A program made the position numbers and the translations under genes. Under the pieces are notes generated by a model. That model ran no database searches, had not been told where the DNA came from, and saw only the letters and a program-made list of their open reading frames with translations. Positions 25,356 to 35,488 of a DNA stretch of 64,000 nucleotides are shown here, piece by piece. This stretch comes from Glaciecola punicea ACAM 611. Lineage in GTDB: Bacteria; Pseudomonadota; Gammaproteobacteria; Enterobacterales; Alteromonadaceae. The stretch spans positions 1 to 64,000 of the forward strand of contig NZ_BAET01000002.1 in assembly GCF_000252165.1 (NCBI RefSeq), in the 5' to 3' direction. How positions within the stretch are numbered: position 1 is the first letter of the stretch; the number at the start of each line of letters is the position of its first letter.

Positions 25356-27710
25356 CTAAGGACCAAATAAACGCTCCCACCACGACTTTTTACCCTCGGT
25401 GGGTTGAATAACAGGTTTGGGTTGACTAAGGCAGCCGCTTGGCTCGCCCAAGGCAGACTTAATCGCTGGCACACTAATCACGTCAGGGCAGCCTGGCAGT
25501 GTTTGCTCGCCCGTAACTTGATTGAAATGGGCGATCGTTAAGCTACGCGGAAACCGTCTTACCAAGGTTTTTGGCGACTGCTGCTTTTGCAGGGCTATAA
25601 ATATAGGTAAAGCACCCGTTGCACCCGACATATTAATAGGCGTGTTGTTGTCATTACCAAGCCATACAGTGGTCACTAGGTTTCGGTCGAAACCTGAAAA
25701 CCAGCTGTCACGGTAGTCATCGGTGGTGCCGGTTTTTCCTGCCATATTAATGTTAGGAAACTCAGCTTTTATGCGTCTAGCAGTGCCGTGGGTAGTCACT
25801 TTATGCAACGCGTAGTTGACTAAATAAGTCGCGTCTTCGTTAGCCCGTATTTGCTCACGATTGGTACGTTTCCATAAAAGCTGGTCTTTATGTGTGGTAA
25901 CCGCATACAACGAGTACAAAGGCTTGAATACACCGTTGTTTGAGATAGTTTGATACACCTGATTCACCTGCAGTGGCGAAAGCTCCACCGCGCCTAATGC
26001 AACCGACGGAAGCGCTCTTGTTTGGGTATTAGCACCTAGCCTGTTAAGGCTTCGAACTACTTCATCAAAGCCTATTGCTGCGGCCAAGTTTACGCTAGGC
26101 ACGTTGTATGATTTTATCAGCGCATCGACTAATAATACTTGTCCTCTAAATTCTTTATCGGCATTTTGCGGCGCCCATTTTTTGCCATCGGCATCGTCAA
26201 AGGTGATTGGCTTGTCATCTAGCAGCGTGGCTAAGGTAAACTGACTGGGATCTTCAAGCGCGCTTAAAAAAGTTACCGGTTTAATCAGGGAGCCAATAGC
26301 CCGCTGCGCTCGCAGTGCTCGGTTAAATCCTGCAAAGGCGGTATTTTTGCCGCCTACTATTGCTCTAATCCCGCCTGTTTTAATGTCTGACATGACCAGT
26401 GCCGCTTCTAAATTCGGCTGCTTGTAGGTTTTTGACTTAGCTGAGACTACTTGTGTGACCGCATTTTCTGCCCGTCTTTGGGCGTTTATATCCAGCGTGG
26501 TAAAGACTTTTACCCCCGACATTCTCGATTCTTTAGTTTGTACCACTTCGCTAAGCTCTGCGCGCACTTTATCCATAAAAGCAGGGTGCTTACCCGAAGC
26601 AAGACTAGGGCTGTCATTTGTTACTAAGGGTCGACTCACCGCCGTTTCATATTCTTGGGGCGTAATTTCACTCGCTTCCAGTAAAAGCCGCAGCACTAAG
26701 TCTCTGCGCTTGGTTGTGCGTTCAATATGCCGTTTAGGATCAAAATACGACGGACCTTTAACCAAACCTACCAGCGTGGCAATTTCTTCAATCGCCAGCT
26801 CGTTCAAGGGCTTGTTGAAAAAATAGTGGCTGCCCAAGCCAAATCCATGCACCGCTACGGCGCCATTTTGGCCTAAGAACACTTCGTTTATATAGGCGTT
26901 TAGAATTTCATTTTTGCTATAGCGTGCGTCAATAACCAAGGCCATGGCGGCCTCTTTAAGTTTTCTGAGATAAGACTGTTCGCGGGTTAAAAACAGGTTT
27001 TTCACCAGCTGCTGGGTAAGAGTACTGCCGCCTTGCACCGTTCTGCCGGCGCTTATGTTAGCCATAAGAGCGCGTAAAATAGAAAGAGGCGCGACGCCAT
27101 GATGCGTGTAAAAGTTTCTATCTTCAACCACCACCAGGCCTGCTTTTAATAGGTAAGGGATGTCGGCGTCAGCCATTAACATGCGGTCTTCGTCTAGGCC
27201 GCTAACCAAGCGTGATACCAGCCAAGGCTCTAAACTCGTGCGCGATAAAACATTGCCGTTATCAAGTATTTCAATCCGAGAAATACGGGGGCCTTCCCAG
27301 CTTATTTGCATTCTCTGGGCAGGGTATAAAGTATCGGGATAATTAAATTCACGGCGATAAATAACGAGGCTATTGCTGCTTTGTGAGTATTCGCCTAACT
27401 CACTAATGGTGGACTTTTTACGATATCCTAGAAAGGAAAGCTCATCCACGACTTCTTGCATGGTAATTTCTTGTTTAACATCCATGGTAAGCGGGCGTGC
27501 ATATATTTGCGCCGGTACTTGCCACTTATTGCCTTCAAATCTTGGTTTAATTTGCGCGTCTAAATAAACAAGATAGGCCACTACAACTGCAGCAGATAGC
27601 AGTATAAGTTTACCAAAATGACGTTTTAACCATTGAAACGGCGTGAAATTAATCCGCTTTTTGTTCACTTGTTTACCTTTTTTTCGCATTTTGTTACCAA
27701 TATTTGCCAT
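25356..27710 (-). CDS. mrcB: penicillin-binding protein 1B (bifunctional murein synthase)
   Basis: 784 residues. A short cytoplasmic basic tail and one helix (about 34-52) anchor it in the inner membrane; a UB2H domain is followed by glycosyltransferase 51 with catalytic Glu in 'VVVEDRNFYTHHG' and 'QGGSTLTQQLVKNLFL'. The transpeptidase carries the acyl-serine SxxK in 'GSLIKP', the SxN motif 'SYN' and 'KTGT' in 'AGKTGTTDDYRDSWF'. It polymerises and cross-links peptidoglycan, activated by LpoB in enterobacteria. Between its start and the next gene the 27711-28028 region holds the divergent promoters and no other gene. Confidence 0.95.
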   Translation of the reverse strand: MANIGNKMRKKGKQVNKKRINFTPFQWLKRHFGKLILLSAAVVVAYLVYLDAQIKPRFEGNKWQVPAQIYARPLTMDVKQEITMQEVVDELSFLGYRKKSTISELGEYSQSSNSLVIYRREFNYPDTLYPAQRMQISWEGPRISRIEILDNGNVLSRTSLEPWLVSRLVSGLDEDRMLMADADIPYLLKAGLVVVEDRNFYTHHGVAPLSILRALMANISAGRTVQGGSTLTQQLVKNLFLTREQSYLRKLKEAAMALVIDARYSKNEILNAYINEVFLGQNGAVAVHGFGLGSHYFFNKPLNELAIEEIATLVGLVKGPSYFDPKRHIERTTKRRDLVLRLLLEASEITPQEYETAVSRPLVTNDSPSLASGKHPAFMDKVRAELSEVVQTKESRMSGVKVFTTLDINAQRRAENAVTQVVSAKSKTYKQPNLEAALVMSDIKTGGIRAIVGGKNTAFAGFNRALRAQRAIGSLIKPVTFLSALEDPSQFTLATLLDDKPITFDDADGKKWAPQNADKEFRGQVLLVDALIKSYNVPSVNLAAAIGFDEVVRSLNRLGANTQTRALPSVALGAVELSPLQVNQVYQTISNNGVFKPLYSLYAVTTHKDQLLWKRTNREQIRANEDATYLVNYALHKVTTHGTARRIKAEFPNINMAGKTGTTDDYRDSWFSGFDRNLVTTVWLGNDNNTPINMSGATGALPIFIALQKQQSPKTLVRRFPRSLTIAHFNQVTGEQTLPGCPDVISVPAIKSALGEPSGCLSQPKPVIQPTEGKKSWWERLFGP

Positions 27711-28028
27711 TCTTAGGATGTTATATTACGGTAAAGTTCCCGGATGTTATTCATTGTATGCAACATGATTGAGAACCGCTTGCTGCGCTATACTTTAAGC
27801 TGTACCCGCATGAACTGATACGCTATGAAGATAAGGTAATTAAGCTCTTCGTTATGGCTGCATGTTATAAGAGCTTGATCGTCTTATTCACTTTTATTTG
27901 ATTGTTTAAGGAAGTAATTCTCGGTAGAGTATACCAAGCCTTTGTTACCAATACCTTATCCAAGGATGCGCTTTTTGAAAACTAACTTGAATACATTACC
28001 TTGCGTTACACTCGTGGATCAAGCTGCG

Positions 28029-29321
28029 ATGAAGCAGACGCATAAATCTCGCGCTCCATTATCGTTGCACGCCTTATTAAACAAATGTAGTTTTTCGAAA
28101 CCCATAAATCTATTGAGCGCTATCGCTGTTCTATGCAGTGTGTCTTTTACCACACTCGCCCTTCAAACCCAAGACGTAGCGTCGCTTGTAGCTCAAAACA
28201 AGGCCAATTTTGGTCAGTGCCTTGAAGGCAAAAAAGTGGAAGCCCTAAATGCAGGCGTCAGTCAGTCTAGAGTAAATGCTGAGTTTGACGGCTTCACTTT
28301 TATTCCACGGGTGATTGAATTAGATCGCAGCCAGCCTGAGTTTGTATCCACCTTCCCTAACTACTTTTCAAAGCGTGTAAACGAGTGGCGCATTACTAAG
28401 GGCCGTGAAAAATACGCAGAGCATCGCGAGTTCTTAAGAACATTAACTGACCAGTACGGTATACCAGGTCATTATTTGATTTCATTTTGGGGCCTTGAAA
28501 CTAACTATGGCGGCTTTAAAGGCACAATGTCAACGCTTGATTCCTTGGCCACCTTGGCCTGTGACGAACGCCGCTCTCGCTTTTTTTCCAACGAGCTGTT
28601 TTTAGCCTTAAAGCTGATGGACTCTCAAGACTTAAAGCGTGAAGAGATGCAAGGTTCTTGGGCCGGTGCCATGGGACATACCCAATTTATGCCTACCACC
28701 TACACGAATTATGCAATAGACGGCGACGGCGACGGTAAAATAGACTTATGGGAAAGTGAAAAAGATGCCTTAGCATCAGGTGCGAATTTCTTATGGCAGT
28801 TAGGCTGGCAACCAGGACTTCGTTGGGGACGTGAGGTGAAACTTCCACAAGGGTTCGACTTTCAGTTAGCTAATAACGAAGTGAAAACCATTACTCAATG
28901 GAAAGCGCTGGGTATTGTGAAGGGCGACGGTAGTTCACTGCCTAACAGTGACATAGAGTCACGCTTACGGGTGCCTGCGGGTCATCAAGGGCCTGCATTT
29001 TTAACCTACGCTAATTTTCGCACCATTATGCGTTGGAACAACAGCGAGTTTTACGCCATTGCAGTGGGCCAGTTAGCCAATCAAATCGCGGGCGGTGCAG
29101 GTTTGCATGCCACACTGCCTGATTTACCCAGTTTCAAGATAAGTGATATTGTTAAGCTTCAAAACAAGCTTAATGAATTAGGCTATGATGTGGGCGGCGC
29201 CGACGGTATTATGGGGCCAGCAACACGCGAAGGTATAAGGCAGTTTCAAGCTCAAAATGGCTTGGTTGCAGACGGTTTTCCAAGCCCTTCTACCGTCGAC
29301 ACGGTGCTAAGCACACGGTAA
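28029..29321 (+). CDS. lytic murein transglycosylase (MltB/Slt35 type) with peptidoglycan-binding domain
   Basis: Start placed at ATG 28029 because a signal peptide follows (PINLLSAIAVLCSVSFTTLA); earlier in-frame starts (TTG 27942, ATG 27966) would only lengthen the N-terminus. About 430 residues. The SLT_2 domain (from about residue 45 of this form) carries the catalytic glutamate in 'FWGLETNYGGFKG' and 'GSWAGAMGHTQFMPTTYTNYA'. The C-terminus is a PG_binding_1 domain ('KLQNKLNELGYDVGGADGIMGPATREGI'). It cleaves the MurNAc-GlcNAc bond with 1,6-anhydro ring formation. No lipobox cysteine is evident, so it is probably soluble periplasmic. Confidence 0.88.
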   Translation: MKQTHKSRAPLSLHALLNKCSFSKPINLLSAIAVLCSVSFTTLALQTQDVASLVAQNKANFGQCLEGKKVEALNAGVSQSRVNAEFDGFTFIPRVIELDRSQPEFVSTFPNYFSKRVNEWRITKGREKYAEHREFLRTLTDQYGIPGHYLISFWGLETNYGGFKGTMSTLDSLATLACDERRSRFFSNELFLALKLMDSQDLKREEMQGSWAGAMGHTQFMPTTYTNYAIDGDGDGKIDLWESEKDALASGANFLWQLGWQPGLRWGREVKLPQGFDFQLANNEVKTITQWKALGIVKGDGSSLPNSDIESRLRVPAGHQGPAFLTYANFRTIMRWNNSEFYAIAVGQLANQIAGGAGLHATLPDLPSFKISDIVKLQNKLNELGYDVGGADGIMGPATREGIRQFQAQNGLVADGFPSPSTVDTVLSTR

Positions 29322-29349
29322 TTACCCCTAGCGATTTTGGAGATGCGTT

Positions 29350-30222
29350 TTGCCTAGTGCAGAAAATAATATGGATGCAAGTACCTATAGAGTAGTCATA
29401 GATTGCCCTGACCAAGTAGGGCTTGTGGCAGCGGTTTCTCAGTTTTTTGCGTCGGTAAACGCAAGTATTCTTGAAGCCAGTCATCATACCGATGTAAAGC
29501 TGGCGCGTTTTTTTATGCGCCATGAAATAGCCGCGAATTCGCTCAAGCTAAATCACACTGACTTTAAGCAGGCCTTTGCGCAGCTTGCACAAAAGTATGA
29601 TATGCGATGGAGCCTCAACAGCTCTCGTTCTAAACCTAAAGTAGCCTTGCTGGTGAGTAAAGAAGAACACTGCTTAAATGATGTGTTACACAGATGGCAT
29701 ACTGGCGAATTAAACTGCGATATTCCCTGTATTATTGGTAACCACAAAAGTATGCAAAAGTATGCTGACTGGTATGAAATACCTTTTCATTATATCGACT
29801 TTAGCAACAAGACTGAGGCCTTTGCTCACATTGAGGCGCTTATTCGCGACTACAAAGTTGACTTGACCGTGCTAGCCAGATTTATGCAAATAATCCCGGA
29901 TGACGTATGCCAGCGCCTTAGCGGTAAAATCATTAATATTCACCATAGCTTTTTACCTTCATTTGTAGGCGCTAAACCCTATCAACAGGCCTACGACAGG
30001 GGCGTTAAGCTTATTGGCGCAACCTGCCATTACGTGACCAGTGTACTAGATGAAGGGCCTATTATTGAGCAAGAAGTAATGCGAATATCGCATAGCGACA
30101 GCAGCGATGATATGGTCAGAAAAGGTAAGCGATGCGAAATAAACGCCTTAGCTAACGGCCTTCGTTACCATATTGAAGACAGAGTAATTGTATTTGAAAG
30201 CAAAACAATTGTGTTTAACTAA
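29350..30222 (+). CDS. purU: formyltetrahydrofolate deformylase
   Basis: TTG 29350 is chosen because GGAGA lies six bases before it; ATG 29371 is an alternative. An N-terminal ACT domain ('IDCPDQVGLVAAVSQFF') is followed by a formyltransferase fold with 'NIHHSFLPSFVGAKPYQQAYDRG' and 'IGATCHYVTSVLDEGPII'. Catalyses 10-formyl-THF + water to THF + formate, supplying formate for PurT and balancing one-carbon pools. About 290 residues, the normal length. Confidence 0.92.
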   Translation: MPSAENNMDASTYRVVIDCPDQVGLVAAVSQFFASVNASILEASHHTDVKLARFFMRHEIAANSLKLNHTDFKQAFAQLAQKYDMRWSLNSSRSKPKVALLVSKEEHCLNDVLHRWHTGELNCDIPCIIGNHKSMQKYADWYEIPFHYIDFSNKTEAFAHIEALIRDYKVDLTVLARFMQIIPDDVCQRLSGKIINIHHSFLPSFVGAKPYQQAYDRGVKLIGATCHYVTSVLDEGPIIEQEVMRISHSDSSDDMVRKGKRCEINALANGLRYHIEDRVIVFESKTIVFN

Positions 30223-30346
30223 GTCAGTCGTATTGCTAATTACAGCATTATAATTAAAGCATTAATCGTATAGTAAAAGCAAAGTGCGCCCATTAATGGT
30301 GCTACTTGATAAATCAAAATAAACGTTCATATTTAAGGAAATACTT

Positions 30347-32533
30347 TTGAAAAAAATAAGTACTAGCCTGCTCGCCGCAAGCATCGTATTGGCATTATCA
30401 GCGTGTTCGCCACCGTCTAACAATTCTACAAGTACAGGTTCAAGCATTGAGCAAAGCGCTGCCTCGGCTCAAAGCGCTCAGTACGACAACATTTTATTAG
30501 CCGAATTCAAAGGCCCTTATGGCGGCGTGCCTGCTTTTGATAAAATGGATTTGGGCTCACTCAAAGACGCCTTAACCATAGGAATGAAAGAGTCCTTAGC
30601 GGAATATAATGCAATAGCGAATAATCCTGAGCCTGCAACTTTCGCCAATACCTTCATTGCCATGGAAAGAGCCGGCAGTGCCCTTAACCGCGTATTCACC
30701 TACTATGGCATTTGGAGTTCAAACAAATCAAGCGCCGAATTTAGAGATATTCAACGAGAAATGGCGCCGTTATTGTCGACCTACCGCTCTGAAATATCAC
30801 AAAATAAAGCGCTATTTGAACGCATAAAAGCAGTGCACGACAGCGATGAGATAAACACGCTCACCATGGAAGAACAGCGCATAGTTACCAATGGCTATCA
30901 AGGTTTTGTAAGAGACGGCGCACTATTAAATGATGCGGATAAAAAGCGTTATGCTGCCATTAATCAAGAGCTTTCTTCACTACATACTCAATTTGGCAAC
31001 AACGTACTGGCAGATGAAGAAAACTACGTTTTATTTTTAGACAAAGACCAGCTAGCAGGACTACCTGATTCTTTCGTTAAAGCGTCAGCCTCTATGGCAC
31101 AACAGCGTGGCCAAGCCGGTAAGTTCGCAATCACTAACACGCGTTCTTCTATGGATCCATTTTTAACCTATTCAAGCAATCGTGAACTGCGCCAAAAGGT
31201 ATGGGAAACGTATTATAGCCGCGGCGACAACGCCGATGAATTTGACAACAATGCGCTAATCAAGCAAATATTAAAGCTTCGCCACGAACGCATACGCTTA
31301 CTCGATTACGACAATTATGCGCAGTGGCGTTTAGAAGATCGCATGGCGAAAACGCCTGAAAACGCGATGAATTTAATGCAGCGCGTATGGCCTTCGGCCA
31401 TTGCCCGCGTTAAAGAAGAAGTTACCGACATGCAGGCGATAGCCGACGCACAAGGCGCTGACATTACTATACAACCGTGGGACTATCGTTTTTATGCAGA
31501 GCAGGTTAGAAAAGACAAGTTTGCGCTAGATTCAGACGAAGTAAAACAGTACCTGCAGCTTGATAACCTGCGCGAGGCTATGTTTTATGTGGCTAATCGC
31601 TTGTTTAATTTCGAATTCACGCCAGTACAAGACGGCAAAGTACCGGTGTTCCATGAAGATGTAAAAGTGTGGGAAGTGGCCGACAAAACCAGTGGCAAGT
31701 TTATTGGTCTATGGTATTTAGATCCCTTTGCACGTCAAGGCAAACGCTCTGGCGCATGGGCAACCACATATCGTTCGTACACGACATTTGACGGCGAAAA
31801 AACGGTTTTATCGTCAAATAACTCTAACTTCGTAAAAGGCGCTGACGGCGAACCAACACTAATATCGTGGGATGATGCCGAGACTTACTTCCACGAATTT
31901 GGGCATGCCTTGCATTTCCTTTCAGCAGATGTGGTGTATCCAAGCTCGCACTCAGGCGTTCGCGACTACACCGAGTTTCAGTCTCAGCTGTTAGAGCGCT
32001 GGATTTTAACCGACGAAGTCATTAACAATTATTTGGTGCATTATAAAACAGGTGAGCCTATACCAGCCTCTTTGGTTGAAAAGATAAAAGCGGCATCAAC
32101 CTTCAACGAAGGCTTTAAAACAACCGAATATATGGCCTCGGCAATAATGGATTTACGTTATCACACTACCGATCCAGCCACTATTGAACCTGACAGCTTT
32201 GAAACAGAGCAGCTTAAAGCACTCGGCATGCCAGAAGAAATAGTAATGCGTCACCGCTCACCCCACTTTGGGCACATATTCAGAGGCGAAGGCTATGCTT
32301 CAGCCTATTATGGCTACATGTGGGCCGAGGTACTCACCTCCGACGCTGCTGAAGCCTTTGCGCAGTCACCGGGTGGTTTCTACGACGAAGAACTAAGTGA
32401 ACGTTTAGTTAAGTACTTATTTTCCGTTAGAAACGCAATGGAGCCAAGCGAAGCCTACCGTAAATTCAGAGGTCGCGATGCGAAAGTGGAAGCCTTATTG
32501 CGCGATAGGGGTTTTCCAGTCGACGGTGAGTAA
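30347..32533 (+). CDS. M3-family zinc peptidyl-dipeptidase, lipoprotein form
   Basis: 728 residues. Start TTG 30347 has AAGGAA nine bases upstream and a lipoprotein signal follows (LLAASIVLALSAC), so the enzyme is lipidated at Cys-20. The zinc motif HEFGHALH lies near residue 515 within 'AETYFHEFGHALHFLSAD', with the third ligand Glu about 28 residues on ('DYTEFQSQL'). It is similar to dipeptidyl carboxypeptidase Dcp/OpdA, which removes C-terminal dipeptides. Anchoring in the envelope suggests it digests imported or extracellular oligopeptides. Confidence 0.9.
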   Translation: MKKISTSLLAASIVLALSACSPPSNNSTSTGSSIEQSAASAQSAQYDNILLAEFKGPYGGVPAFDKMDLGSLKDALTIGMKESLAEYNAIANNPEPATFANTFIAMERAGSALNRVFTYYGIWSSNKSSAEFRDIQREMAPLLSTYRSEISQNKALFERIKAVHDSDEINTLTMEEQRIVTNGYQGFVRDGALLNDADKKRYAAINQELSSLHTQFGNNVLADEENYVLFLDKDQLAGLPDSFVKASASMAQQRGQAGKFAITNTRSSMDPFLTYSSNRELRQKVWETYYSRGDNADEFDNNALIKQILKLRHERIRLLDYDNYAQWRLEDRMAKTPENAMNLMQRVWPSAIARVKEEVTDMQAIADAQGADITIQPWDYRFYAEQVRKDKFALDSDEVKQYLQLDNLREAMFYVANRLFNFEFTPVQDGKVPVFHEDVKVWEVADKTSGKFIGLWYLDPFARQGKRSGAWATTYRSYTTFDGEKTVLSSNNSNFVKGADGEPTLISWDDAETYFHEFGHALHFLSADVVYPSSHSGVRDYTEFQSQLLERWILTDEVINNYLVHYKTGEPIPASLVEKIKAASTFNEGFKTTEYMASAIMDLRYHTTDPATIEPDSFETEQLKALGMPEEIVMRHRSPHFGHIFRGEGYASAYYGYMWAEVLTSDAAEAFAQSPGGFYDEELSERLVKYLFSVRNAMEPSEAYRKFRGRDAKVEALLRDRGFPVDGE

Positions 32534-32616
32534 AATCACCATCGGGAATTTATAAGCCCAGCCTCCAAAAGGAGCTTGCTTACTTTTAGCAAGTTTCGAC
32601 CTATTGCGGTCATAAG

Positions 32617-32763
32617 ATGAGTGCTCAATCCGAGCCAGTTTGTATTACGAGAAACGGAAAAGAACAGGGCGTGCTTTTGTCAAGCCATGAATATGCAGCC
32701 ATAAAAAGTCAATTATTGCAGGCTGCCGCCCAAGGAGATCGTGCTAGCGGTATTGGTGGCTAA
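32617..32763 (+). pseudogene. Phd/YefM-type antitoxin fragment
   Basis: An open frame of 48 residues contains 'SEPVCITRNGKEQGVLLSSHEYAAI', the core of prevent-host-death antitoxins ('EPV.ITRNGR..GVLLS.EEY'). The usual N-terminal part ('.A.EFQ...') is in another frame just upstream (FRPIAVIR then TGA), so the gene is probably frameshifted or truncated. No toxin gene follows. The 3' end overlaps a broken ldhA on the opposite strand. Confidence 0.45.
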
Positions 32764-32880
32764 AACTGCGGTATGCTCATTCAAATTAGCATCCTGAAAA
32801 TCAAAACTAATATCGTCTGGGCAATAACGTTTGAAGAAATCTCTATCGTAATCCTGACTGCTAAAAACAGTAACTTTCAT
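32713..32880 (-). pseudogene. ldhA (D-lactate dehydrogenase) N-terminal fragment
   Basis: From ATG 32880 the minus strand encodes MKVTVFSSQDYDRDFF, then a stretch ending TAVLATNTAST and a stop after 55 residues. The first 45 match the start of the 2-hydroxyacid dehydrogenase LdhA family ('MK..VFS...YDR.FF'). The NAD-binding and catalytic domains (about 280 residues) are absent. Homology stops near 32745, where the antitoxin-like fragment begins on the other strand, so a deletion joined the two. Confidence 0.55.
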
Positions 32881-32952
32881 AAACTATCTTAATTAAATTA
32901 GCGCTATGTAATTAGTATATTAAAAGAAATTCTTTCTTGGCGACACTGGGCA

Positions 32953-34398
32953 TTAATTTTTCTGGTCGAGTATGGGCCGCAGTATACTCATGGTGTATTC
33001 AACGGCGCCGGCGTTTTTAAGCAGTACTTGCAAGCCTCGTTCACCGTCTTTGGTAGCGTCTTGTGGTCGCGATAGCCAATGTTGGAACACTTCTGTTAGG
33101 GCCTGCTCACTGTGGGTCACCATGAGCGCATTTTGTAGGGCAAGATGTTGGCAAATGGAAGGGTTGTTAAAGGTACTGGGGCCCATTGCGATTGGTTTTG
33201 CATAGAGCGCCGCTTCTAAAGCGTTGTGACCGCCTTTAGGGGCAAAACTACCGCCAACAAAAGTCACTGTGCATATGCTGTAGCAGGCTTTAAGCCAGCC
33301 CATTGTGTCCACTAACAGGCAATCAATTGGCTTTTCTGTTTGCTTTTCTGGGGCGTCTGGTACTGAGACCTTACTTGATACAAATGCCAAACTCGACTTG
33401 TCCACACATTTGCCACTTTGCGACACCCTTGCCACATTAAATCCCGTCGCGCGCATCAGATGATGCACGTCCTCGAAGCGATGGGGGTGGCGCGGCACCA
33501 TAATTAAGAGTAGGTCTTGGTGGCGCTGTTTAAGATGCTTATAAGTATTTAGCAGCATTTTCTCTTCAGGATCATGCGTAGACGCCGCTAGCAATATTGG
33601 CCTAGTGCCTAATTTATAATCGCTGAGTATTTGCTTACCTAACGCTTCGTCGGCTAGATTAGGCAATAAATCAAACTTCATATTACGCGTCAGTTTTAGC
33701 TTGTTCTTATAAACTCCAAAGGCCACAAAGTTCTCAAACGACTCTGAACTCTGGGCGCAGATCAAGCTAAACTGCCGAAAGGTAGGTCTAAAAAGCCATG
33801 AAAATTGTCTGTAGCGGCGCAAAGATTTAGTCGTCATGCGGGCGTTTATAAGTACCACCTGCACGCCTCGTTTAGTGCAAACATGCAGCATATTGGGCCA
33901 CACTTCAACCTCGGTTATCAAGACCAAACACGGCTTAAGCTTTTTATAGAATCGATTAATAAACAAAGGAATGTCTACGGGTAAATAATTATGCGACACC
34001 CTGTCCTTGAACATATTATAGGCGTGAACACCGCCGGTGGTAGATGAAGTGGTCAGCGTAATGGGTATATCGGGATATTCTTGTAATAAAGAATGAATGA
34101 GCCCACTTGCCGCGTTAATTTCTCCCACCGATACACAGTGAATATGAATACCGCCGGTTTTGCTTAAATGGCCCACTTTGCCAAACCTTTCCAAAAACGA
34201 ACGATTTTCAAGCGGCTCTACGTCAGCGTTTGATTTTTTCTTGAATAACAGCAACCCTATGGGCAGCAAACAGCATAGTAGCAGAGTATAGGCATAGCGC
34301 GCCATATTGTATATAAGCGACGCATAGGCAGAGACGGGATATTTTTGTGTCATAAATAAGGTGTAATTAGTTGTCGTTGAGCATATTTGAAAAAGCAC
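32953..34398 (-). CDS. waaA: 3-deoxy-D-manno-octulosonic acid transferase
   Basis: 481 residues from GTG 34398, which overlaps the moaA stop by one base; a start at ATG 34305 would give the usual family N-terminus (MARYAYTLLL) and about 450 residues. One N-terminal membrane anchor precedes a GT-B fold with 'GEINAASGLI', 'EVEVWPNM' and 'STHDPEE' motifs and the C-terminal 'GGSFAPKGGHNALEAA'. The enzyme adds Kdo to lipid A precursor in inner-core LPS synthesis. The translational coupling to moaA is unusual and probably accidental. Confidence 0.9.
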   Translation of the reverse strand: MLFQICSTTTNYTLFMTQKYPVSAYASLIYNMARYAYTLLLCCLLPIGLLLFKKKSNADVEPLENRSFLERFGKVGHLSKTGGIHIHCVSVGEINAASGLIHSLLQEYPDIPITLTTSSTTGGVHAYNMFKDRVSHNYLPVDIPLFINRFYKKLKPCLVLITEVEVWPNMLHVCTKRGVQVVLINARMTTKSLRRYRQFSWLFRPTFRQFSLICAQSSESFENFVAFGVYKNKLKLTRNMKFDLLPNLADEALGKQILSDYKLGTRPILLAASTHDPEEKMLLNTYKHLKQRHQDLLLIMVPRHPHRFEDVHHLMRATGFNVARVSQSGKCVDKSSLAFVSSKVSVPDAPEKQTEKPIDCLLVDTMGWLKACYSICTVTFVGGSFAPKGGHNALEAALYAKPIAMGPSTFNNPSICQHLALQNALMVTHSEQALTEVFQHWLSRPQDATKDGERGLQVLLKNAGAVEYTMSILRPILDQKN

Positions 34399-35369
34399 TA
34401 ACCGCCTAACATGGCTAAATGCGTAGTGGCGCCGGTTTGTCGTTCGTGTAAAAAATGTGACGCTTTCTTTGTTGCCACGACCGACTGTAAATAAGCAATA
34501 AGGTTTTCTCGCTTCTCATCGTTTAGGCCCCAGCGTAAATCGTAACCTTGCTCTCCAAATAAACACAAATGCAGTTTGCCGATAGCCGATACACGAAGCC
34601 TGTTGCAGCTATCACAAAACCCAGTTTCATATGGCGAAATTACGCCAACCTTGCCGATATAATTAGGGTGCTGGTACACCTTTGCGGGGCCCGATAGCTT
34701 GTCTGTTAACACCCTTGTGAATCCGTTTTCTTGTAACGAAGTTTCAATATTTGAGGCGCGCATATGCTGTTGCTCAAAGAAAATAGGATTGTCGCCTGTT
34801 TCCATTAGTTCAATAAACCTGAAAGTAATGGGCTTGTCTTTTATAAATACCAGCACGTTTTTAAGCACGCTGGCATTAAACTGCTTCATTAGCACCAGAT
34901 TAAGCTTTATTTCTAGCCCAATATTAGCAGCAATTTCAACGCCTTTGAGTATACCCGCTAAATCGCTATAGCCGGTAATAAGTTGGAACTGCTTAGGGTC
35001 GAAACTGTCAATACTCACGTTGACACTATTTAGGCCTGCATCTTTAAGCTGTGCGGCCATTTTAGCCAGCCTAAAACCATTCGTAGTAAGCGCTATTTTC
35101 TCTACTGCGTCTTGCTTGCGGACAAGGTCGATAACACGTGGGAGATCTGAACGTAGGCAGGGCTCACCGCCGGTGATCCTGACTTTCTTGGTGCCTAACT
35201 CGGCAAAAACCGAAACCACCTGCTGTATTTCATCTAGACTCAAAAATCGCTGCTGATGAGATCTCTTATAGCCGTCTGGCAGGCAATATTGACAGCTAAA
35301 GTTACACACGTCAGTAACAGAGAGTCTCAAATATTCAAATTGCCGGTTAAATTTGTCTGACAACACCAT
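34398..35369 (-). CDS. moaA: GTP 3',8-cyclase MoaA
   Basis: 323 residues. A radical-SAM enzyme for the first step of molybdenum cofactor synthesis. The SAM cluster motif is 'CNFSCQYC', the C-terminal second cluster is 'FCDSCNRLRVSAIGKLHLCLFG', and the C-terminal Gly-Gly (LAMLGG) is present. No other moa genes lie nearby. It follows the S10 operon at about 175 bp, beyond a strong terminator, where the spc operon would be expected. Confidence 0.93.
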   Translation of the reverse strand: MVLSDKFNRQFEYLRLSVTDVCNFSCQYCLPDGYKRSHQQRFLSLDEIQQVVSVFAELGTKKVRITGGEPCLRSDLPRVIDLVRKQDAVEKIALTTNGFRLAKMAAQLKDAGLNSVNVSIDSFDPKQFQLITGYSDLAGILKGVEIAANIGLEIKLNLVLMKQFNASVLKNVLVFIKDKPITFRFIELMETGDNPIFFEQQHMRASNIETSLQENGFTRVLTDKLSGPAKVYQHPNYIGKVGVISPYETGFCDSCNRLRVSAIGKLHLCLFGEQGYDLRWGLNDEKRENLIAYLQSVVATKKASHFLHERQTGATTHLAMLGG

Positions 35370-35466
35370 AGCGCTTAATCATTATCCGAATAAAGTAGTC
35401 ATTGTTAGAGGTTAACATTTTAATCGTGCCACGGTAAATATTAGCATTTAGTTTTGCACTCTAGTT

Positions 35467-35487
35467 TATGTCTGTATAGCAGACATA
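35467..35487. other. perfect hairpin of unknown role
   Basis: TATGTCTG / CAGACATA with a TATAG loop directly adjoins the S10 terminator on its distal side. It could stabilise the terminated RNA or be part of the moaA promoter region. Confidence 0.35.
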
Positions 35488-35488
35488 A

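Noticed and set aside
32570-32602. GCTTGCT/AGCAAG hairpin as M3-peptidase terminator
   Set aside because: Six-base stem without a U-tract; too weak to call.
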